A stretch of 64,000 nucleotides of DNA from contig NZ_CP033073.1 of assembly GCF_003675325.1 (NCBI RefSeq), positions 3,596,001-3,660,000 of the forward strand, given 5' to 3'. The position numbers and the translations under genes are program-made. How positions within the stretch are numbered: position 1 is the stretch's first letter; every line of letters starts with the position of its first letter. The notes beneath the pieces are model-generated. The model worked only from the letters and a program-made list of their open reading frames with translations. It ran no database searches and was not told the origin of the DNA. Positions 25,393-33,946 of the stretch are shown here, piece by piece. The DNA comes from Streptomyces dangxiongensis (lineage in GTDB: Bacteria; Actinomycetota; Actinomycetes; Streptomycetales; Streptomycetaceae).

Positions 25393-25794
25393 GTGTCCGG
25401 ATCTCCCTATTTCGGCGCCGATAATCGCATGCGTATCCAAGTGGATTGGGAGGCATCCGGGGGATTTTCTCCAACGACACTGGAGTTCTTGATCGATACT
25501 GGAGCCACGAGATCCTGCATCGATATGGATAACGCCAGAGGCATGCAACTGGTCGCCATGGTGGGGGTTCAGGGCGTATCCACGACGCCGAGCCAGCTCC
25601 TGCTGCTGGGAGGTGGCCAGATTGAGTTTGACGTCGAGGACAAATCAAGCGGGGCGACGCAGACTATCAAGCACGTCGGTGACGTGTTGCTAACAAGTCA
25701 GCGACTGATCGGTCAGGACGTTTTCAGTTCTCAGTCCTTGGGTTTGATCATGGATTTTTCAGTATCCCCGCCATCGATCCGCCTGGTGCGGTAA
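25393..25794 (+). CDS. Retropepsin-like aspartic protease (clan AA)
   Basis: Two adjacent GTG codons at 25390 and 25393 follow GGGAGG; the second has the better spacing and gives 133 residues. EFLIDTGATRSCID (Asp35-Thr-Gly-Ala) is the catalytic motif of retroviral-type aspartic proteases, and LIGQDVF near residue 105 is the second hallmark, the hydrophobic-hydrophobic-Gly segment that packs under the active site, followed by LIMDFS. With one DTG motif and this length it must act as a homodimer. There is no signal peptide or membrane segment, so it should be cytoplasmic. It ends the three-gene unit and a terminator follows. Substrate unknown. Confidence 0.88.
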   Translation: MSGSPYFGADNRMRIQVDWEASGGFSPTTLEFLIDTGATRSCIDMDNARGMQLVAMVGVQGVSTTPSQLLLLGGGQIEFDVEDKSSGATQTIKHVGDVLLTSQRLIGQDVFSSQSLGLIMDFSVSPPSIRLVR

Positions 25795-25820
25795 CAGGAA
25801 ACGAAAGCGTCGACCGCACT

Positions 25821-25851
25821 CCTCGGCCCCGGCCATCGACCGGGGCCGAGG
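25821..25851 (+). terminator. Terminator of the retropepsin module
   Basis: Perfect 12-bp arms CCTCGGCCCCGG / CCGGGGCCGAGG with a 7-nt loop begin 27 bp after the protease stop. It also faces the decayed ugd copy on the other strand, so it may act in both directions. Confidence 0.75.
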
Positions 25852-25885
25852 TGATGGGGCAAGTCAGCCAAAGGCGCAGGTGAGC

Positions 25886-26403
25886 TCAGGGGCGGCCGAG
25901 GGCGCGGGTCATCCAGCCGGCTTCGCGCCACTGGTCGGTGTTGAGGGTGCTGCGGGCGTCGATGACCTTGGGGGTGGTGGTGCGGGTGGCGAGCCGCTTG
26001 GGGTCGATGGTGGTGAAGTGGTGCCACTCGGTGAGGTGGAGGAGGAGGTCGGCGTCGTCGACGGCGGCGATGGGGTCTTCGACGTAGTCGAGGTCGGGGT
26101 GAAGCTTGCGGGCGTTGTCGAGGGCCTTGGGGTCGGTGACGGTGACGGTGGCGCCGAGGTCGTGGAGGGCTTGGGCGACGGCGAGGGCGGGTTCGTCGGC
26201 GCGGTCGATGAACCCGGCGAGGTCCTTGGGCAGGCAGCCGCCGCCGAAGCCGAGGCCGGGCCGCATGCCGTGGCGGCCGATGCGGTGGTCGTGGCCGAGG
26301 ACGTCGGCGAGCCCGGCGACGTTGGCGCCGGAGGCTTCGCAGACCTCGGCCATCGCGTTGATGAAGGAGAGCTTGGTGCCGAGGAAGGAGTTCGCGGCGC
26401 CCC
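25886..26403 (-). pseudogene. Truncated, internally deleted copy of the UDP-sugar dehydrogenase gene
   Basis: The frame encodes MAEVCEASGANVAGLADVLG, GFGGGCLPKDLAGF and DARSTLNTDQWREAGW, close to identical to the intact ugd at 30323-31642. It lacks the N-terminal NAD-binding half and has an in-frame deletion: RADE is followed directly by PALAVAQ, where the intact protein has about 60 more residues. Homology stops abruptly at about 26403, where the sequence becomes unrelated. The catalytic Cys is kept but cofactor binding is lost, so the product cannot be an active dehydrogenase. It gives direct repeats flanking the ABC-3C genes. Confidence 0.9.
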
Positions 26404-26741
26404 TGGCTTCCCTGTCAAGTCAGCGTGTTGAGATTTGATGGCGCCCAGGGGGCTCACCCAACGCTCTGACGTGATCTCTAAGGACGGCCCGTCGGTCGTG
26501 GCGGCGATGAACGCCACGTCTTGGCCTACTCGGCGGTTTGCCTGTGCGGTGGGGCCGCTACATCGTCACCGTCGGTATCTCGACGGTGGCTCTTTTGTGA
26601 GCGATCGATCAGTGATATCCCTAGTCGCAGCCGCTACAACGGCGACCGACCGGGCTGCACGAGGGGGGAACGTGTCGGATCAAACCCTGGCGCCACGAAG
26701 CGGTCCCGCCGAACCGCCGCTGATGCTCAAAGGGTCCGGGG
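26404..26741. other. 338-bp stretch between the decayed ugd and the ABC-3C operon
   Basis: No supported gene. The part next to the ugd copy keeps a short open minus-strand frame (AFIAATTDGPSLEITSERW) that I do not recognise and which may be another gene remnant. A GTG at 26671 with GAGGGGGGAA upstream opens a short plus-strand frame that runs out of phase into the nuclease gene. The ABC-3C promoter must lie here; the segment near 26600-26640 is relatively AT-rich. Confidence 0.4.
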
Positions 26742-27770
26742 ATGCAGTTTCCGTACATGCCCAGCCCCAAGGCGCTCGTCTTCGGGTACGACCCGAACGA
26801 GTTCGAGGAGTTCGTCAAGGAGTGGGTCCCGGCTCTTCAATCCGTGTACGTGCGGGTGGAGCGTCAGGGCGGCAGCGGAGACCACGGCATCGACGTGGCC
26901 GCGTTCCGCAGCACGCAGGGTCTGGAGGGGCCGTGGGACAACTACCAGTGCAAGCGCTACAAGAACGCCTTGAACTGGAGCACAGCCGCAGGTGAGATCC
27001 GCAAGATGTTCGCCGGTGTGGTGCTTGGGCATTTCGTCCTGCCCACCCAGTACGTCTTCGTCGCGCCGGCGTTCGCCCGCGGTCTGCGCGATGCCCTGGC
27101 GAAGCCCGCTCAGACTCGTGCGAAATTCCTTACGGAACTGACCAACACGAATGATGAGATCATCACCCGGCTCACGGCCGATCAGCAGCGTGAAGTGGCC
27201 CAGCTGGCCGAGCAGACAGACTTCGCGATGTTCGTGCCTGTCGACATGGATCAGATGCTTGAGCAGCACAAGACCACCCCGCATTGGGTTACGCGGTTCC
27301 CTGACGTACAGCGCGAGCGCCCCGCCGTCATGCTGCCTCCGGACGACCATGGTCCCGAGGAGGCCCGCTACGTTCAGCAGCTTGTGCGGGTCTACGCCGA
27401 GCGGTGGAAGGCCGACGCCGACTCTCTGGAGCTGATCGCACAGCACCCCACGGCCGGCGATCACATGCGTCGACAGCGCGAGGCGTTCTACAGCGCCGAG
27501 TCGTTGCGCCGCTTCGCCCGGGATGCGTACCCCGACGGACACTTCAATGCGGTCATGGACGACGTCCACACGATTGCGGTAGAGGTGGGCGACAAGCGCT
27601 TCGAACTCGGCTGGGACCGCCTGCAGGCGGTCCTGGAGGCCGCCGGTGTCATGGCGCTGACGGAGACAGTTCTCGCCCGGTACGTGAGGCCCCTGGACCG
27701 CAAGGGGGTATGCCATCACCTGGCGAACGAAGGCCGACTGAACTGGTGTGAGGAAGGAGGAGCCGCATGA
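26742..27770 (+). CDS. ABC-3C effector: Mrr-like PD-(D/E)XK nuclease with a C-terminal coupling domain
   Basis: Starting at ATG 26742 (ATG 26757 is an alternative; the frame is closed by TGA just upstream), the protein has 342 residues. Near the N-terminus RQGGSGDHGIDVAAF (Asp51) followed by YQCKRYKN (Gln69-Cys-Lys71) is the restriction-endonuclease core in its Mrr-type QxK form. Residues about 190-342 would be the C-terminal domain (CTD) that couples effectors to the other two components of ABC-three-component systems. The stop overlaps the next start (ATGA). The inferred role is DNA cleavage on activation, in defence against phages or plasmids. Confidence 0.82.
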   Translation: MQFPYMPSPKALVFGYDPNEFEEFVKEWVPALQSVYVRVERQGGSGDHGIDVAAFRSTQGLEGPWDNYQCKRYKNALNWSTAAGEIRKMFAGVVLGHFVLPTQYVFVAPAFARGLRDALAKPAQTRAKFLTELTNTNDEIITRLTADQQREVAQLAEQTDFAMFVPVDMDQMLEQHKTTPHWVTRFPDVQRERPAVMLPPDDHGPEEARYVQQLVRVYAERWKADADSLELIAQHPTAGDHMRRQREAFYSAESLRRFARDAYPDGHFNAVMDDVHTIAVEVGDKRFELGWDRLQAVLEAAGVMALTETVLARYVRPLDRKGVCHHLANEGRLNWCEEGGAA

Positions 27771-28228
27771 ACCCGCTCAATAGCCCGCTGGAGATCAGCG
27801 TGCGAGCCCTGGTGCTCCTGGCAGAGATCCACCCCGAGCCCCTCGACCTGGCACAGCTGGCCCTCCTTGACCACGCCGTCCTCCACAGCGGCGACCTCGA
27901 CGGCCCTCCCTCCCTGCACCCTTCCTTGCCCGGGCACTCCGGTGAGCTGGGCATGAAGCGCACCGTGCTGGAACAAGCGCTGCTGGTCCTCATTCGTGCC
28001 GGGCTCGCCGGCGTCGAGGCCGACGAGACGGGACTGGTGTACCGAGCCACCGAACGCGGGCCCGCTTTCGTCGACATCCTTGAGGCCCCCTACGTGGGGC
28101 GGCTGCGCGAGCGCGCCGAGTGGGTCGTGCACCACTGGGCTCCCGACACCGACGTAAGACAGGCCACTGCGGAACTCATCAGTGGCTCCCTGTCCGCATC
28201 CGCGACATTCGAGGGCCGCCGTGAGTGA
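27767..28228 (+). CDS. ABC-3C middle component
   Basis: The 153-residue protein begins MNPLNSPLEISVRALVLLAEIHPEPLD and continues LDHAVLHSGDLDGPPSLHPSLPG, then GMKRTVLEQALLVLIRAGLAGV and APYVGRLRERAEWVV. This order, with the SLHP segment and a winged-helix-like helical part ending in an RA-W motif, is what I know for middle components (MC2 type) of ABC-three-component systems. It is thought to bridge the SMC-like ATPase and the effector. It overlaps the effector gene by 4 bp and the ATPase gene by 8 bp. Confidence 0.8.
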   Translation: MNPLNSPLEISVRALVLLAEIHPEPLDLAQLALLDHAVLHSGDLDGPPSLHPSLPGHSGELGMKRTVLEQALLVLIRAGLAGVEADETGLVYRATERGPAFVDILEAPYVGRLRERAEWVVHHWAPDTDVRQATAELISGSLSASATFEGRRE

Positions 28229-30056
28229 ACTGCAGCTGACCCATCTCACCTACTGCGGACCCAACCTCCCCCCGGCGCAGATCGTCTTCGGCCCGGAGCT
28301 GACCGTCATCTATGGCACCTCCGACACCGGCAAGTCGTTCATCGTGAAATCGATCGAATACATGCTGGGCGGCGCCGACCTGGCGATGGTCCCCGAAGGC
28401 GACGGCTACACACAGATCCTTTTGGGTCTGCTCATGCCGGATGGCAGCCCGCTGACGCTACTGCGAGCCCCTGACAGCAACAGCATTTTCCTCTACCGCG
28501 CGGATCTGCGTGATCTTGTGATGGCCACGCCGGATGCGTCGGTTACAGCGGTCCACAACGCTCGCAGCCGCAACAGCCTCTCCATCCATCTTCTGCGCGC
28601 GCTCGGCTTGGACGAGGTCCTGATCCGCAAGAATGAAGCTGGCGGTACCCGCCCCCTCGCGCTGTCCGATTTGCTGCACCTGTCGCTAGTCACCGAGAAG
28701 CGCATGATCGGTGATGTCCCGCCGGTGCTACGTACCGGGACCGCCAGCACGCGGACCGCGGAGCTGTCCGTCATGCGATTCCTGGTCACCGGAGAAGGCG
28801 ACCCAGCCGTGGACGCCGGCCTCAATGCCGGGCAACGCCGTGTCCACAAGGGCCAGGTACAACTGTTGGATCAGCTTGTCCTCGACCTGTCGGCCAAGCT
28901 CGTTACGCAGGAGAACGAGCGCCAGCTCCGCGACCGGCTCATCCGGATCCGCACCGCGCTGGACGAGCAGTCCGCACCACTGCGCCAGGTCAACGAATCC
29001 CACCGCGAAGCGGTCGACTCCCGCATGGAAACCGCCCGGGAACTGGCTGCCCTAGATGAGCGGCTGACCGAGGTCAGTGACCTGCTGGGCCGCTTCAAGC
29101 TGTTGGAGGCCCAGTACCGCTCGGACCTGGAACGGCTGGCCATGGTCAACGAAGCCGGCAGCATCCTCGGATACTTCAAGGTCGGCGCTTGCCCGTTCTG
29201 CGGCGCCGAACGCGAGCACCAGCAGGCCAACCACCGGGTGGAGGAAACCACCCAGCTTCACATCGCCGTCCAGGCAGAGGCAGCTAAGACGACCGCGCTG
29301 CTTGCCGACCTACTGCCCACCATCGCCGACCTTGACGGCGAGCAGACAGCTCTGATCAGCCGCCGGGTGGAGGCGCAGTCCGACATCGGCGTGTGGGACC
29401 AGATCATCGCCGACCTGGAAGGCGGCATCGCCGCGCTGCGCTCCAATGTCGAAGAGCTGGTCGAGGAGCGCTCCGTCGTCGAGCGGGAACTGGAGCTGCA
29501 GACTCGCATCGCGGAGCTCGACGACAAGAAATCCCGCCTGGTCGGTGAGGGGGCCGTTGTCACCACACGCCCGACCCAGCACATCCCGACCGCGACCGTG
29601 GGAGCCTTCGACTCCATCCTCCAGCAGACCCTCAACGCCTGGCAGGTACCGGCGGCTGACCACGCCGAATACGACCAGTACTACGCCGAGATCCGTGCGG
29701 GCGGCCGCAAGCGGATAGAACGCGGCAAGGGGATGCGCTCGGTCCTGCACTCGGCGTTCACCACCGCGCTGGCTCGCTTCTGCATGGACCGGGACTTGCA
29801 CCATCTCGGCTTCGTCGTCTTGGACTCACCTGTGGTCACCTTCCGCGACCCGGAACCCGACGACATCGACGATGTGGAGCTGACCTCCACCGTCGTGGAC
29901 CGGTTCTACAAGGACATGCTGTCCTTCCCCGGCCAGGCCATCATCATGGAAAACGGCGACCCTCCCACAAAGGTGCTCTCCGAAGCCGTCACCTACCACT
30001 TCACTGGAACGGCAAGCGGCGGCAGAGCGGGCTTCTTCCCCGCGTCCATGCGTTAG
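28221..30056 (+). CDS. ABC-3C SMC-like ATPase (DUF3732 type)
   Basis: From GTG 28221, inside the end of the preceding gene, the protein has 611 residues. The Walker A is GTSDTGKS (residues 32-39), and the Walker B/D-loop region is FVVLDSPVV (about residue 530). Between them lies a long helical, charged arm with a central CPFCGAE (about residue 324), a possible zinc-hook-like turn though the second CxxC is not seen. A late FPGQAIIMENGDPP is the sort of C-terminal segment found in DUF3732 proteins. It should sense nucleic-acid or nucleoprotein states and control the nuclease encoded by the first gene. Confidence 0.85.
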   Translation: MSELQLTHLTYCGPNLPPAQIVFGPELTVIYGTSDTGKSFIVKSIEYMLGGADLAMVPEGDGYTQILLGLLMPDGSPLTLLRAPDSNSIFLYRADLRDLVMATPDASVTAVHNARSRNSLSIHLLRALGLDEVLIRKNEAGGTRPLALSDLLHLSLVTEKRMIGDVPPVLRTGTASTRTAELSVMRFLVTGEGDPAVDAGLNAGQRRVHKGQVQLLDQLVLDLSAKLVTQENERQLRDRLIRIRTALDEQSAPLRQVNESHREAVDSRMETARELAALDERLTEVSDLLGRFKLLEAQYRSDLERLAMVNEAGSILGYFKVGACPFCGAEREHQQANHRVEETTQLHIAVQAEAAKTTALLADLLPTIADLDGEQTALISRRVEAQSDIGVWDQIIADLEGGIAALRSNVEELVEERSVVERELELQTRIAELDDKKSRLVGEGAVVTTRPTQHIPTATVGAFDSILQQTLNAWQVPAADHAEYDQYYAEIRAGGRKRIERGKGMRSVLHSAFTTALARFCMDRDLHHLGFVVLDSPVVTFRDPEPDDIDDVELTSTVVDRFYKDMLSFPGQAIIMENGDPPTKVLSEAVTYHFTGTASGGRAGFFPASMR

Positions 30057-30083
30057 CAGCGAGCCAGAGGGGGTCTGACCAGG

Positions 30084-30135
30084 GCATGGTCAAGTTCAGG
30101 GGTGGCCGAGGGCTTGGGGCACCCGGCCAGTCGGT
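30084..30135. repeat. Short third remnant of the ugd 3' end
   Basis: The sequence GTTCAGGGGTGGCCGAGGGC and what follows to about 30132 is a diverged copy of the ugd 3' end at 30320-30365 and of the decayed copy at 25885-25925. It lies 28 bp after the ABC-3C ATPase stop. No intact frame remains; the rest of 30057-30271 shows no gene. Confidence 0.55.
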
Positions 30136-30271
30136 AGGGGACGTCTTGTCTGCGAGTTGCCTGAGATGCCGTAGGCGGGCACCTTCTCGGTCCTTGCCGC
30201 GCCGGTTTCTCGGCTTTGCCTGGAATTCAGCCCCTTCCGCCCCTGTCGGCCTGCGGCGAATGACGAACACT

Positions 30272-30306
30272 GGGCCGTGACCAGCGCGAATGCCTGGTCA
30301 CGGCCC
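30272..30306 (-). terminator. Terminator of the asnB-nudix-ugd unit
   Basis: Perfect 13-bp arms GGGCCGTGACCAG / CTGGTCACGGCCC with a 9-nt loop lie 17 bp beyond the ugd stop on the minus strand. It may also end transcription from the ABC-3C side. Confidence 0.8.
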
Positions 30307-30322
30307 CATGGTGGTGAGGGGC

Positions 30323-31642
30323 TCAGGGGCGGCCGAGCGTTCGGGGCATCCAGCCGGCTTCGCGCCACTGGTCGGTGTCGAGGGTGCCGCGGGCATCGAT
30401 GACCTTGGGAGTGGTGGTGCGGGTGGCGAGTCGCTCGGGGTCGATGGTGGTGAAGTGGTGCCACTCGGTGAGGTGGAGGAGGAGGTCCGCGTCGTCGACG
30501 GCGGCGATGGGGTCTTCGACGTAGTCGAGTTCGGGGTGGAGCTTGCGGGCGTTGTCGAGGGCCTTGGGGTCGGTGACGGTGACGGTGGCGCCGAGGTCGT
30601 GTAGGGCCTGGGCGACGGCGAGGGCGGGCGAGTCGCGGATGTCGTCGGTCTCGGGTTTGAAGGCGGCGCCCCAGACGGTGATCCGCTTGCCGCGCAGGTC
30701 GCCTTCGAGTTCTTCGTGGGCGAGGTCGACGACGCGCTGGCGCCGGCGGGCGTTGACGGCGGCGGCTTCGCGGAGGATGCCGACGGCCTGGCCGGCGTCG
30801 AGTTCGTCGGCGCGGGTGATGAAGCCGGCGAGGTCCTTGGGCAGGCAGCCGCCGCCGAAGCCGAGGCCGGGCCGCATGCCGTGGCGGCCGATGCGGTGGT
30901 CATGGCCAAGGATGTCGGCGAGCTCGGCGACGTTGGCGCCGGAGGCTTCGCAGACCTCGGCCATCGCGTTGATGAAGGAGATCTTGGTGCCGAGGAAGGA
31001 GTTCGCGGCGCCCTTGGCGAGCTCGGCGGTGGCCCAGTCGGTGACGATCGTGGGAGTCCCCGACTCGATGATCTTCTCGAACGCCTGCCGCAGGAGGGCC
31101 TCGGCCCAGGAGTGGGTGGTGTTGAAGCCGAGGACGAGCCGGTCGGGGCGGAGGGTGTCGTCGACCGCGAAGGACTCGCGGAGGAACTCGGGGTTCCAGG
31201 CGACCTCCACGAGGTCCCCGGCGGGGGCGTACTCGCGCAGGATGTCGGCGACGCGGGGTGCGGTGCCGACGGGGACGGTGGACTTGACCGCGACGACGGC
31301 CGGGGTCGTCAGGCCGGGGGCCAGGCGGCGGACGGCGTCGAAGAGGTGGGTGAGGTCGTAGGCGTCGGTGCCGGGCTGGTTTGGGGTGCCGACGCCGATG
31401 AAGTGCAGGTCGGCGAAGTCGGCGGCCTCGCCATAGGAGGCGGTGAAGCGGAGCCGGCCTGACGCGGTGTGCTTGGCGAGGAGCCCGTCCAGGTCGCGTT
31501 CGAAGAACGGGGCCCGACCGGAGTTGAGGGTGTGGACCTTGTCGATGTCGGAGTCCATGCCCAGGACCTCATGGCCGAGTTCGGCCATGCAGGCGGCATG
31601 GGTGGCGCCAAGGTAGCCGCATCCGATGACGGTCAGCTTCAT
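30323..31642 (-). CDS. ugd: UDP-glucose/nucleotide-sugar 6-dehydrogenase
   Basis: The 439-residue protein begins MKLTVIGCGYLGATHAACMAELGHEVLG, the N-terminal Rossmann fold. GFGGGCLPKDL carries the catalytic Cys and its Lys partner, and the C-terminal domain has VWGAAFKPETDDIRDSPALAV, the nucleotide-sugar binding signature. Such enzymes oxidise UDP-glucose (or a related UDP-hexose) to the uronic acid with two NAD+. It is the third gene of the asnB-nudix-ugd set, 71 bp after the nudix stop with a hairpin in between. Two broken relatives lie to its left. The sugar specificity is not determined by what I can see. Confidence 0.92.
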   Translation of the reverse strand: MKLTVIGCGYLGATHAACMAELGHEVLGMDSDIDKVHTLNSGRAPFFERDLDGLLAKHTASGRLRFTASYGEAADFADLHFIGVGTPNQPGTDAYDLTHLFDAVRRLAPGLTTPAVVAVKSTVPVGTAPRVADILREYAPAGDLVEVAWNPEFLRESFAVDDTLRPDRLVLGFNTTHSWAEALLRQAFEKIIESGTPTIVTDWATAELAKGAANSFLGTKISFINAMAEVCEASGANVAELADILGHDHRIGRHGMRPGLGFGGGCLPKDLAGFITRADELDAGQAVGILREAAAVNARRRQRVVDLAHEELEGDLRGKRITVWGAAFKPETDDIRDSPALAVAQALHDLGATVTVTDPKALDNARKLHPELDYVEDPIAAVDDADLLLHLTEWHHFTTIDPERLATRTTTPKVIDARGTLDTDQWREAGWMPRTLGRP

Positions 31643-31689
31643 GAGCGGGGTGTCCCTTCGGGTGGGGCTGCCGTGGGCGGCCCCACCCT

Positions 31690-31713
31690 CGCCCCGCCCG
31701 GAAGGGCGGGGCG
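31690..31713 (-). terminator. Hairpin between the nudix and ugd genes
   Basis: Perfect arms CGCCCCGCCC / GGGCGGGGCG with a GGAA loop directly follow the nudix stop on the minus strand. It could attenuate ugd expression or stabilise the upstream mRNA. Confidence 0.55.
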
Positions 31714-32151
31714 TCAGGAGGGCTTGGCGGCCAGGCAGCGGTAGATCCCTTCCCGGATGAACGGTGGGATCGTGAGGATGTCGAGGTAGTCGGGGGCGAA
31801 GAACTGGAGCTTGACGCCCTCCGCGAGAAGCAGGTCCGCCTCGTCGCCGTCCCAGAAGCCGGAGAAGAAGGTGATGATCTGACCGGAGCCGCGGTGGTCG
31901 GTGATCTCGAACAGCTCGGTCAGGTTCTCGACGGTCAGACCCGCTTCCTCGTCGAGCTCGCGGACGATGGCGTCGGCGGGGGATTCCCCGGGGTCGCAGC
32001 CGCCGCCCAAGACGGACCAGTGGGCGGGCCAGGCGATCTCCGGGAGGTCGTCGCGGAGGTGGAGGAGGAGTTCGCCGCGGCGGTTGGTGATGATCGCGAC
32101 GGCTCCGCGGGCGGCGGTCGGCTCCTCGGTGGCGGTGGTCTCGGAGTGCAT
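31714..32151 (-). CDS. NUDIX hydrolase in the asnB-ugd cassette
   Basis: The 145-residue protein has a full NUDIX box, GGGCDPGESPADAIVRELDEEAGL (about residues 48-71), preceded by VAIITNRRGELLLHLR and WPAHWSVLGGG. NUDIX enzymes hydrolyse a nucleoside diphosphate linked to another group. The start ATG 32151 is 28 bp after the asnB stop, so the two are likely co-transcribed. In this setting a nucleotide-sugar or a modified nucleotide is a plausible substrate, which is inference from neighbours only. Confidence 0.88.
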   Translation of the reverse strand: MHSETTATEEPTAARGAVAIITNRRGELLLHLRDDLPEIAWPAHWSVLGGGCDPGESPADAIVRELDEEAGLTVENLTELFEITDHRGSGQIITFFSGFWDGDEADLLLAEGVKLQFFAPDYLDILTIPPFIREGIYRCLAAKPS

Positions 32152-32179
32152 CCCCTCACCGTAGTAACGGTGTTGGGGA

Positions 32180-33946
32180 TCATGCGGCAGCCCTCACCGT
32201 CTGGTCAGAAAACCAGGCGGCTGCCATGAGGGCCTGCATGCGGGTCCGGTCGAACCGTCCGCCGGGCTCCAAACCCCCCTCGAGGAGGGGGCGGAACGAG
32301 TGCGGGGCGTCGGTGAGGGCCATGCGGATCTGGGTGTCGGCCCAGGCCGCGAGCTGGTCGTTGAGCCAGGAGGGGACCGGGGAGGCGAAGCCGAGCTTGT
32401 CCCGGCTGGCCCAGACCTCCTTCGGCAGGCCGAGGGCTTTGGCGGCGTCCCGCAGGATCCGCTTGCCCTGGGCCGGGTCAGCGATCTTGTGGTCGACGGG
32501 CAGCCGGTAGGAGAACTCGATCAGGTCGCGGGCGAGGTAGGGGGACCGGCGTTCGAGCGCGTAGGCGGAGGCGAGCTTGTCGCTGGTCATCACCAGCGGC
32601 CTCCAGGCCGTCGCCAGATCCGCCAGGGTCAGGCCGCGGGCCAGATCCCCGCCCGCGCGGGCCATCGCGTCCGCGACGAGATCGCGAAGACGGCCGTCCG
32701 GGTCCGGGCCCCGAAGGATCAGCCGGGTGACCGCCTCCGCCGGGTCCAGGGGCTCGTCGGCGGCGTGCATGAGCTTGGCGGCCAGCGGCCGGTAAGCCGC
32801 CAGGCCGGCGTTCAGGACAGCGTCGGGGCCGAAGAGGACCAGGGCCTGGCGGACATAGCCCATCAGGAACTCGTCCGGCCCGAGGCCGCCGATCACGACC
32901 CGCAGGCCCAGGTCGGAGATCTTCCGATAGGCCATGTGCTCGGAGAACGTGGACGCGTTCCCCATCGGGTAGTCCAGGGCCCGCATCATGTGCGGCAGAG
33001 CGGTGGTGAAGTCGACGTGGTCCGGCTCGACCACCACCAGCTCGGCCTTGATGTCCCGGGCGATCACGGCCGCCGTCGACGACTCGTCCAGCCGGTCCTG
33101 GCCCGGGTAGCGGACCGTGACGCAGACCGGCGGCCGCATCAGGTAGGCCAGCACCGCCGAGTCCAGCCCGCCGGAGAGGAGGAGGGCGAAGTCGCAGGCC
33201 GGGGACCTGAGCGGGATCTGGTCGGCCAGGATCGTGGAGAACCTGGCCAGGGCCTCGTCGTAGGTACCGGTGAACGGGGACCGGTCCTCCAGGTGCCACC
33301 AGGTCATCTGGTCGATCGAGCCGGTGGTGACGTCGAAGGACAGCAGCGTGGCCGGCCCCAGCAGCTGGATCCCCTGGAACGGAGTGTCGACCCCGGTCGG
33401 GGTCTCGATCGCGGTGACCTCCGGCCGTAAGACCACCGGCGCCGCCCCGTAGCCGGTCAGGGAGGTCACTTCGGAGGCGAACGCGAGCCGGCCGCCGTCC
33501 AGGCGCCAGTAGAGCGGCTTCTCCCCGAGCCGGTCGCGGGCCAGGAACAGCTTCGCGACCCTGGGGTCATAGACGGCGAGGGCGAACATGCCGTCCAGGC
33601 CGTCCAGGCAGGACGGGCCGATCTTGGCCCAGGCCCGCAGCAGGAAGTGGGCGTCCGACTCCCGGTCGTGGACCTCGATGCCCCAGGCGGCGGCCTGCTG
33701 CCGCCAGTTGTAGATCTCGCCGTTGAAGGCCAGCAGCACCCCCGTGGTCCGGTCGAGGTAGGGGCCGGGCATGGCCTGCGGGTCGACGATCAGCAGCGTG
33801 TTCATGGCCAGCACCGCCCGGCGGTCACTGCTGGCGGCGTGCATGGTGCCGTCCGGACCGCGGTAGTGCTGTGAGGCACCCATCGCGGCGACGGTCTTCT
33901 CGTGCCGGACGGCGTCGCCTCCGGCCAGTCCTGCAATTCCGCACAT
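32180..33946 (-). CDS. asnB: Asparagine-synthase-like glutamine amidotransferase
   Basis: I start the gene at ATG 33946, giving MCGIAGLAGG with Cys2 as the glutaminase nucleophile after Met removal; GGGGGTG lies just upstream. The class II glutaminase domain follows (HYRGPDG, AFNGEIYN, ARDRLGEKPLYW), then the PP-loop ATP-binding motif LLLSGGLDSAV (about residue 265) and GGLGPDEFLMGY. The 588 residues suit the AsnB family. Members make asparagine but others amidate uronic acids or peptides. Linkage to ugd and a nudix gene on a transposon suggests amidation of a UDP-uronic acid or its product (as proposed for WbpS-type enzymes) rather than housekeeping asparagine supply; this is inference. Confidence 0.9.
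   Translation of the reverse strand: MCGIAGLAGGDAVRHEKTVAAMGASQHYRGPDGTMHAASSDRRAVLAMNTLLIVDPQAMPGPYLDRTTGVLLAFNGEIYNWRQQAAAWGIEVHDRESDAHFLLRAWAKIGPSCLDGLDGMFALAVYDPRVAKLFLARDRLGEKPLYWRLDGGRLAFASEVTSLTGYGAAPVVLRPEVTAIETPTGVDTPFQGIQLLGPATLLSFDVTTGSIDQMTWWHLEDRSPFTGTYDEALARFSTILADQIPLRSPACDFALLLSGGLDSAVLAYLMRPPVCVTVRYPGQDRLDESSTAAVIARDIKAELVVVEPDHVDFTTALPHMMRALDYPMGNASTFSEHMAYRKISDLGLRVVIGGLGPDEFLMGYVRQALVLFGPDAVLNAGLAAYRPLAAKLMHAADEPLDPAEAVTRLILRGPDPDGRLRDLVADAMARAGGDLARGLTLADLATAWRPLVMTSDKLASAYALERRSPYLARDLIEFSYRLPVDHKIADPAQGKRILRDAAKALGLPKEVWASRDKLGFASPVPSWLNDQLAAWADTQIRMALTDAPHSFRPLLEGGLEPGGRFDRTRMQALMAAAWFSDQTVRAAA

Noticed and set aside
25886..26420. Second functional UDP-sugar dehydrogenase
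   Set aside because: It lacks the NAD-binding half and has an internal deletion relative to the intact gene.
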